From: Gudongella sp034006985
GTDB lineage: Bacteria; Bacillota; Clostridia; Tissierellales; Tissierellaceae
DNA length: 19,317 nucleotides
Assembly (NCBI GenBank): GCA_034006985.1
Contig: JAVERT010000033.1
Location: forward strand, 1-19,317
Direction of reading: 5' to 3'
The notes under the pieces were generated by a model, which saw only the letters and a program-made list of their open reading frames with translations, ran no database searches and had not been told where the DNA came from. Positions 16,073 through 19,317 of the stretch are shown piece after piece; the first letter of the stretch is position 1; each line of letters opens with the position of its first letter. The position numbers and the translations under genes were made by a program.

Positions 16073-16076
16073 GCTA

Positions 16077-16862
16077 TTAGGCCCTGCTTGATATTTCATA
16101 CATAACAATTGAAGCAGCAATACCAGCATTTAATGATTCAGCTAGGCCTCTCATTGGAATTTTTATTAATGAATTTGCAATCTCAAGGATCTCTTTTTTT
16201 ACACCTTTGCCTTCATTCCCTATTACTATAATATCATTATTATAAAATGAAAACTGGTTTATATCATTACTATTCTCTAAGCTAGTAACTAAAATTCTCC
16301 TGCCTGATTGTTTAAGCTTTTCAAATGTCTCATTAGCCTTTTCTTCAAATATTAAATTAACCCTAAAAATAGAACCCATACTCGCCCTCACAACTTTAGG
16401 ATTGAATGGATCTACGCAACCTTTGCCAATAATAATACCCCCCATATGAAATGCATCAGAACTCCTGATTATAGTCCCCATATTCCCAGGGTCTTGTATC
16501 TCGTCAAGATAAATATAGACTTCTCGACTTTTCATATCTTCAAATGAGAGGTTTTTAAATTTCGCTACAGCAAAAATCCCTTGGGAGTTCTCCATATTTG
16601 AGATGCTTTGAAAAAGTTTATCTTCTAGCTTGATTATATTCTTTTCATGCTCTAATTCATTAAAAAGAGTTTTCCCCTCTTCTCTGTCAAATAATTTCTC
16701 AGAATAAAATATATTTATAATTTCTGTCTTTTCTTGAATAGCTTCTCTAACTGGCTTAGTTCCTTCAATTATATATTGTTTTTTAATCCATCTATCTTTC
16801 TTTTTACTTAAATTCTTTAATTCCTTAATTATAGGATTATTCGATGAAGTAATCTGATACAT
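16077..16862 (-). CDS. TrmH/SpoU family RNA 2'-O-methyltransferase (YsgA-like)
   Basis: Uses S-adenosylmethionine to methylate a ribose 2'-OH in RNA, most likely 23S rRNA; the exact nucleotide is unknown. 261 aa, as usual for the RlmB/YsgA group. The N-terminal about 100 residues are the SpoU substrate-binding domain (ITSSNNPIIKELKNLSKKK, then YIIEGTKPVREA). The SPOUT knot domain carries motif 1 DPGNMGTIIRS (124-134), motif 2 IGNEGKGV (214-221) and motif 3 IPMRGLAESLNAGIAASI (235-252), all intact. Its ATG follows the ktrA TAA with no gap (TAAATG), and its weak ribosome site is inside ktrA, so translation is probably coupled to ktrA. A methylase gene next to pheST is the familiar Firmicute arrangement; the coupling to potassium uptake genes is less so. 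Confidence 0.93.
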   Translation of the reverse strand: MYQITSSNNPIIKELKNLSKKKDRWIKKQYIIEGTKPVREAIQEKTEIINIFYSEKLFDREEGKTLFNELEHEKNIIKLEDKLFQSISNMENSQGIFAVAKFKNLSFEDMKSREVYIYLDEIQDPGNMGTIIRSSDAFHMGGIIIGKGCVDPFNPKVVRASMGSIFRVNLIFEEKANETFEKLKQSGRRILVTSLENSNDINQFSFYNNDIIVIGNEGKGVKKEILEIANSLIKIPMRGLAESLNAGIAASIVMYEISSRA

Positions 16863-17519
16863 TTAATCACCAGCTTCTTCTTCAATATTATTAATATCAT
16901 CTGTTGATCCTAATGCAACTAGAATATCTCCTTGTTGAATTTTATAAGCTGGGTTCGGTGACATATCTATTTTATTACCTTTCTTAATTGCCATAACATT
17001 CACCCCAAATTTATTTCTTAATTTAAGATCTGATAATGACTTATTAAACCATCTAGGAATTGCCTCTATTTCCAAAATACTATAATCTGGAGATAATTCT
17101 ATATAATCTACAATACTATTCGACGTTAAATTATGCGCCACTCTAACTCCCATATCTCTTTCAGGGAATACTACCTTGTCGGCACCTATTTTTTTTAATA
17201 CTTTCCCATGTAACTCTGATTGAGCCTTAGCTACAACTTTTTTAACTCCTAAATCTTTAACTATTAAGGTAGCCATTATAGATGCCTGCAAATCAGTCCC
17301 TATGCTTACTATTACTACATCAAAGTTACTTAATCCTAGTTCCGTTAATGTTACTTCATCCATTACATCAGCTTGTATAGCATGCGTTACAAATCTTGAA
17401 ACCGATTCTACAACATCCATATCCTGATCTATTGCTAATACTTCATTTCCTAATTGATAAAGAGTTTTAGCTACAGCAGAACCGAATCTGCCACAACCTA
17501 TTACTGCAAATGACTTCAT
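16863..17519 (-). CDS. ktrA: potassium uptake regulatory subunit KtrA (TrkA-N/RCK)
   Basis: Cytoplasmic ring-forming RCK protein that gates the KtrB channel in response to ATP/ADP; in Firmicutes its C-terminal domain also binds cyclic di-AMP. 218 aa, the usual KtrA length. The N-terminal Rossmann fold has GCGRFG (8-13) and Asp31 at the end of the second strand (VLAIDQD), typical for nucleotide binding. TLTELGLSNFDVVIVSIG follows, and KVVAKAQSELHGKVLKKIGADKVVFPERDMG is the conserved RCK-N end. The RCK-C domain covers about 135-218 (IPRWFNKSLSDLKLRNKFGVNVMAIKKG, then GDILVALGS). It lies 11 bp after ktrB with an AGGAGGAGA site, and directly abuts the methylase gene. Potassium control by cyclic di-AMP is family knowledge, not visible here. 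Confidence 0.95.
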   Translation of the reverse strand: MKSFAVIGCGRFGSAVAKTLYQLGNEVLAIDQDMDVVESVSRFVTHAIQADVMDEVTLTELGLSNFDVVIVSIGTDLQASIMATLIVKDLGVKKVVAKAQSELHGKVLKKIGADKVVFPERDMGVRVAHNLTSNSIVDYIELSPDYSILEIEAIPRWFNKSLSDLKLRNKFGVNVMAIKKGNKIDMSPNPAYKIQQGDILVALGSTDDINNIEEEAGD

Positions 17520-17530
17520 CTTGTCTCCTC

Positions 17531-18874
17531 CTATCCAACTGATATATGTCCTTCGGAATATTTATATCTCCTATGTGTTTTATTATATCCTATTGCAAAA
17601 GCCATCGTTAAAGGACCTACCCTTCCAGCATACATAGTTAACATTATAATCACTTTCCCTATATTAGTTAACTCTGGAGTTATTCCTCGGCTTAGTCCTA
17701 CTGTCCCAAATGCTGAAGCAGATTCAAATAAAACATCTAAAAATTCTTTACCTTCCGTAATTGTAAGAACAAAAGCCATAAATATTACCAAACCTATTCC
17801 TGCGGTAACTATTGCCAGAGATTTAGAAATAATCTCTGGGTTTATAGATTTTTTAAATGCTTCAGCATCTCTGTTTCCTCTAATGATACTTATTGTAGAT
17901 ATTAACATAACCCCAAATGTTACTGTCTTTATACCCCCAGCAGTTGATCCTGGTGAGCCTCCAATAAACATCAATATAATTGTTAAAAAAGCACTACTCT
18001 CCCTTAATGCTGCAGTATCTATAGAATTAAAACCTGCCGTTCTAGGAACAATTGAAGCAAAAGTTGCTGCAAATATTTTTTCTGCAAAACTCATTGGTCC
18101 CAATGTTTCTGGATTAGAGTATTCTAATATAAAGAAAGCAACGCTCCCTACTAATAGAAGCCCTCCAGAAATAGTTAAAACTAGCTTTGTATGCAAGCCC
18201 AGTCTACTCCATTTTCTATTCTTAGCGATATCAATTATTACAGCAAATCCAATGCCTCCAACAATAATCAGTACACTCAATGTCGATATCGTTAAATACG
18301 AATCTGTAAAAGACATAAGACTATCTCCTGTAATATCAAAACCTGCATTACAAAAAGCAGAAATGGAATGGAAAACAGAAAACCAAATACCCTTCCCTAT
18401 TCCATATATAGGTATAAATGTAAAAGAAAGTAATACTGCTCCAACTGTTTCAATTGCAAATGTTAAAAAGATTACATAACGTATTAGTTTAACTAACCCA
18501 GATAGTGTTTCCTGATTCATCTGTTCCTTTATAATCAATCTTTCTTTAAGAGAAATTTTCTTTCCAGCAATTAACGATACTATAGTTGCCAGAGTCATAA
18601 TACCTAGCCCACCCATCTGAATAAGTACTAAAATTATTCCTTTCCCAAATAATGTCCAATGTTCTGCTGTATTCACAACAATAAGTCCCGTTACACAACT
18701 TGCTGAAGCAGATGTAAATAATGCATCTAAGAAACTAGTTGTATTACCATTTGCAGTAGCTAAGGGTATGCTAAGTAGAAGTCCACCTAAAAATATTAAT
18801 CCTAAAAATCCAAGTACTAATACTCTTGGTGGATTTAATTCAAATTTTAATAATTTACTTCTTATGTATGACAT
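17531..18874 (-). CDS. ktrB: potassium uptake membrane subunit KtrB (TrkH family)
   Basis: Membrane pore of the Ktr potassium uptake system, probably sodium-dependent. 447 aa, eight core helices in four M1-P-M2 repeats. The four selectivity-filter regions are visible: ASCVTGLIV (58-66), SAFCNAGF (172-179), PRTAGFNS (277-284) and AFGTVGLS (388-395), each with the conserved glycine. GGSPGSTAGGIKT (305-317) is the family signature before the gating loop of the third repeat. There is no cleaved signal peptide; MSYIRSKLLKFELNPPRVLV is the cytoplasmic start. It is the first gene of ktrB-ktrA-methylase, with a GGGGG-type ribosome site in AGTGGGGG before the ATG. The leader contains a GC-rich hairpin (18910-18924). 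Placed directly after the rplT terminator. Confidence 0.96.
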   Translation of the reverse strand: MSYIRSKLLKFELNPPRVLVLGFLGLIFLGGLLLSIPLATANGNTTSFLDALFTSASASCVTGLIVVNTAEHWTLFGKGIILVLIQMGGLGIMTLATIVSLIAGKKISLKERLIIKEQMNQETLSGLVKLIRYVIFLTFAIETVGAVLLSFTFIPIYGIGKGIWFSVFHSISAFCNAGFDITGDSLMSFTDSYLTISTLSVLIIVGGIGFAVIIDIAKNRKWSRLGLHTKLVLTISGGLLLVGSVAFFILEYSNPETLGPMSFAEKIFAATFASIVPRTAGFNSIDTAALRESSAFLTIILMFIGGSPGSTAGGIKTVTFGVMLISTISIIRGNRDAEAFKKSINPEIISKSLAIVTAGIGLVIFMAFVLTITEGKEFLDVLFESASAFGTVGLSRGITPELTNIGKVIIMLTMYAGRVGPLTMAFAIGYNKTHRRYKYSEGHISVG

Positions 18875-18894
18875 TTTAATCCCCCACTACAAAA

Positions 18895-18985
18895 TATTCA
18901 TAATAAAATAGCGTCTTCGACGCTTTCGATACAATACCCTAGGTTTCTTTCAACGATAATTAAAGATCTCTAAGCTACTTTTTAT
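18895..18985 (-). ncRNA. putative structured leader upstream of ktrB
   Basis: The gap between the rplT terminator and ktrB contains a perfect 6-bp stem AGCGUC / GACGCU with GAA loop (18910-18924), followed on the minus strand by AUUUUAUU: it looks like a weak terminator or attenuator. The sequence from CGUUG (near 18955) to this stem resembles the 3' half of the zapA leader (shared GUAU, CGAAAG and GUCGnAGAC in the same order and spacing). No match to the cyclic di-AMP (ydaO/yuaA) riboswitch often found before Firmicute ktr genes was seen. A -10-like TATTAT lies near 18987-18992, but no good -35 is visible. Confidence 0.4.
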
Positions 18986-19001
18986 AATACAAATAAAATG
19001 C

Positions 19002-19025
19002 AAAAAAAGTTCCTTAAGGAACTTT
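19002..19025 (-). terminator. intrinsic terminator of rplT operon
   Basis: On the minus strand, AAAGTTCC / GGAACTTT (8 bp, TTAA loop, 19006-19025) is followed by a run of T (19002-19008 region). It starts four bases after the rplT stop codon and is the clearest terminator in the window. It separates the ribosomal protein operon from ktrB. Confidence 0.9.
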
Positions 19026-19029
19026 CGCA

Positions 19030-19317
19030 TTATATCTCTTTTGCTATGGCAACTAATTTAGCAAATCCTTCTGAATCATGAATTGCCATTTCAGAAAGCA
19101 TCTTTCTATTCACTTCTATGTTTGATTTTTTTAATCCATTTATAAATTTGCTGTAACTCATCCCGTTTAGTCTTGTTGCAGCATTTATTCTTGCTATCCA
19201 TAATTTTCTAAACTCTCTTTTTCTTAACTTCCTTCCAACATATGCATAATTTAAAGATTTCATTACAGCTTGATTAGCCGTCTTAAATAATTTACTTTTT
19301 GAACCATAGTAACCTTT
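19030..19317 (-). CDS. rplT: 50S ribosomal protein L20, 3' part (N-terminus cut by window edge)
   Basis: L20 is an early-assembling 50S protein that binds 23S rRNA and, in many bacteria, represses its own operon (infC-rpmI-rplT). The frame stays open to the right edge and reads KGYYGSKSKLFKTANQAV before MKSLNYAY, so the internal methionine is not the start. The visible 95 residues match the L20 pattern: KREFRKLWIARINAATRLNGMSYSKFINGLKK, IEVNRKMLSEMAIHD, then FAKLVAIAKEI. About 21 residues are missing compared with B. subtilis L20 (119 aa). The stop is followed four bases later by a strong terminator. infC and rpmI are expected upstream, beyond the edge. Confidence 0.97.
   Translation of the reverse strand, partial: KGYYGSKSKLFKTANQAVMKSLNYAYVGRKLRKREFRKLWIARINAATRLNGMSYSKFINGLKKSNIEVNRKMLSEMAIHDSEGFAKLVAIAKEI

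Noticed and set aside
17883..18479. 198-codon open frame on the plus strand inside ktrB
   Set aside because: It lies wholly antisense to a clear KtrB with all four filter motifs, has no ribosome site, and its composition is that of a hydrophobic gene read backwards.
18875..19001. Cyclic di-AMP (ydaO/yuaA) riboswitch before ktrB
   Set aside because: The location invites it, but the gap is too short and the family's conserved purine-rich segments are not seen.
1..19317. CRISPR arrays, insertion sequences, tRNA genes, phage genes
   Set aside because: No direct-repeat arrays, transposase frames, inverted terminal repeats or cloverleaf sequences were seen in any intergenic region.

Overview
The window is a compact, strongly AT-rich stretch of bacterial chromosome, almost entirely transcribed leftwards (minus strand). 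Low GC, strong AGGAGG-type ribosome binding sites, a clostridial-type phosphate butyryltransferase, a Bacillus-type PheRS alpha chain with a four-cysteine insert, MutS2, ZapA and a fused U32/DUF3656 protein all point to an anaerobic Firmicute (Clostridia or Tissierellia-like). Genus is not assignable by eye. The order rplT ... TrmH-family methylase - pheS - pheT - zapA - U32 - mutS2 is a familiar Firmicute neighbourhood. There are no mobile elements, CRISPR arrays, tRNAs or phage genes.

Reading from right to left, in the direction of transcription: (1) the 3' part of rplT (L20), closed by a strong terminator; (2) a short leader with a GC-rich hairpin, then ktrB-ktrA (potassium uptake) coupled with no gap to a TrmH/SpoU rRNA methylase; (3) pheS-pheT from its own near-consensus promoter, closed by a terminator overlapping the pheT stop codon; (4) a structured leader of about 130 nt, then zapA - U32 protein - mutS2 - argS; (5) one small plus-strand gene (70 aa) with its own promoter and a terminator shared with argS; (6) a second minus-strand operon, divergent from it, encoding a B12-binding radical SAM protein (DUF4080 type), an unknown membrane protein, a TPR protein and phosphate butyryltransferase; (7) about 325 nt of rRNA leader with two tandem promoters, ending in the first about 22 nt of a 16S rRNA gene that runs off the left edge.

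Functionally the core is translation (L20, PheRS, ArgRS, rRNA methylase, the U32 RNA-hydroxylation family, MutS2/RqcU, 16S rRNA), with potassium homeostasis and cell division attached. The least explained parts are the radical SAM / membrane / TPR / Ptb operon, the lone small plus-strand gene, and two leader RNAs (before zapA and before ktrB) that resemble each other over about 50 nt and both end in a hairpin followed by U-rich sequence. These leaders match no riboswitch class I can name and are my best candidate for something undescribed.
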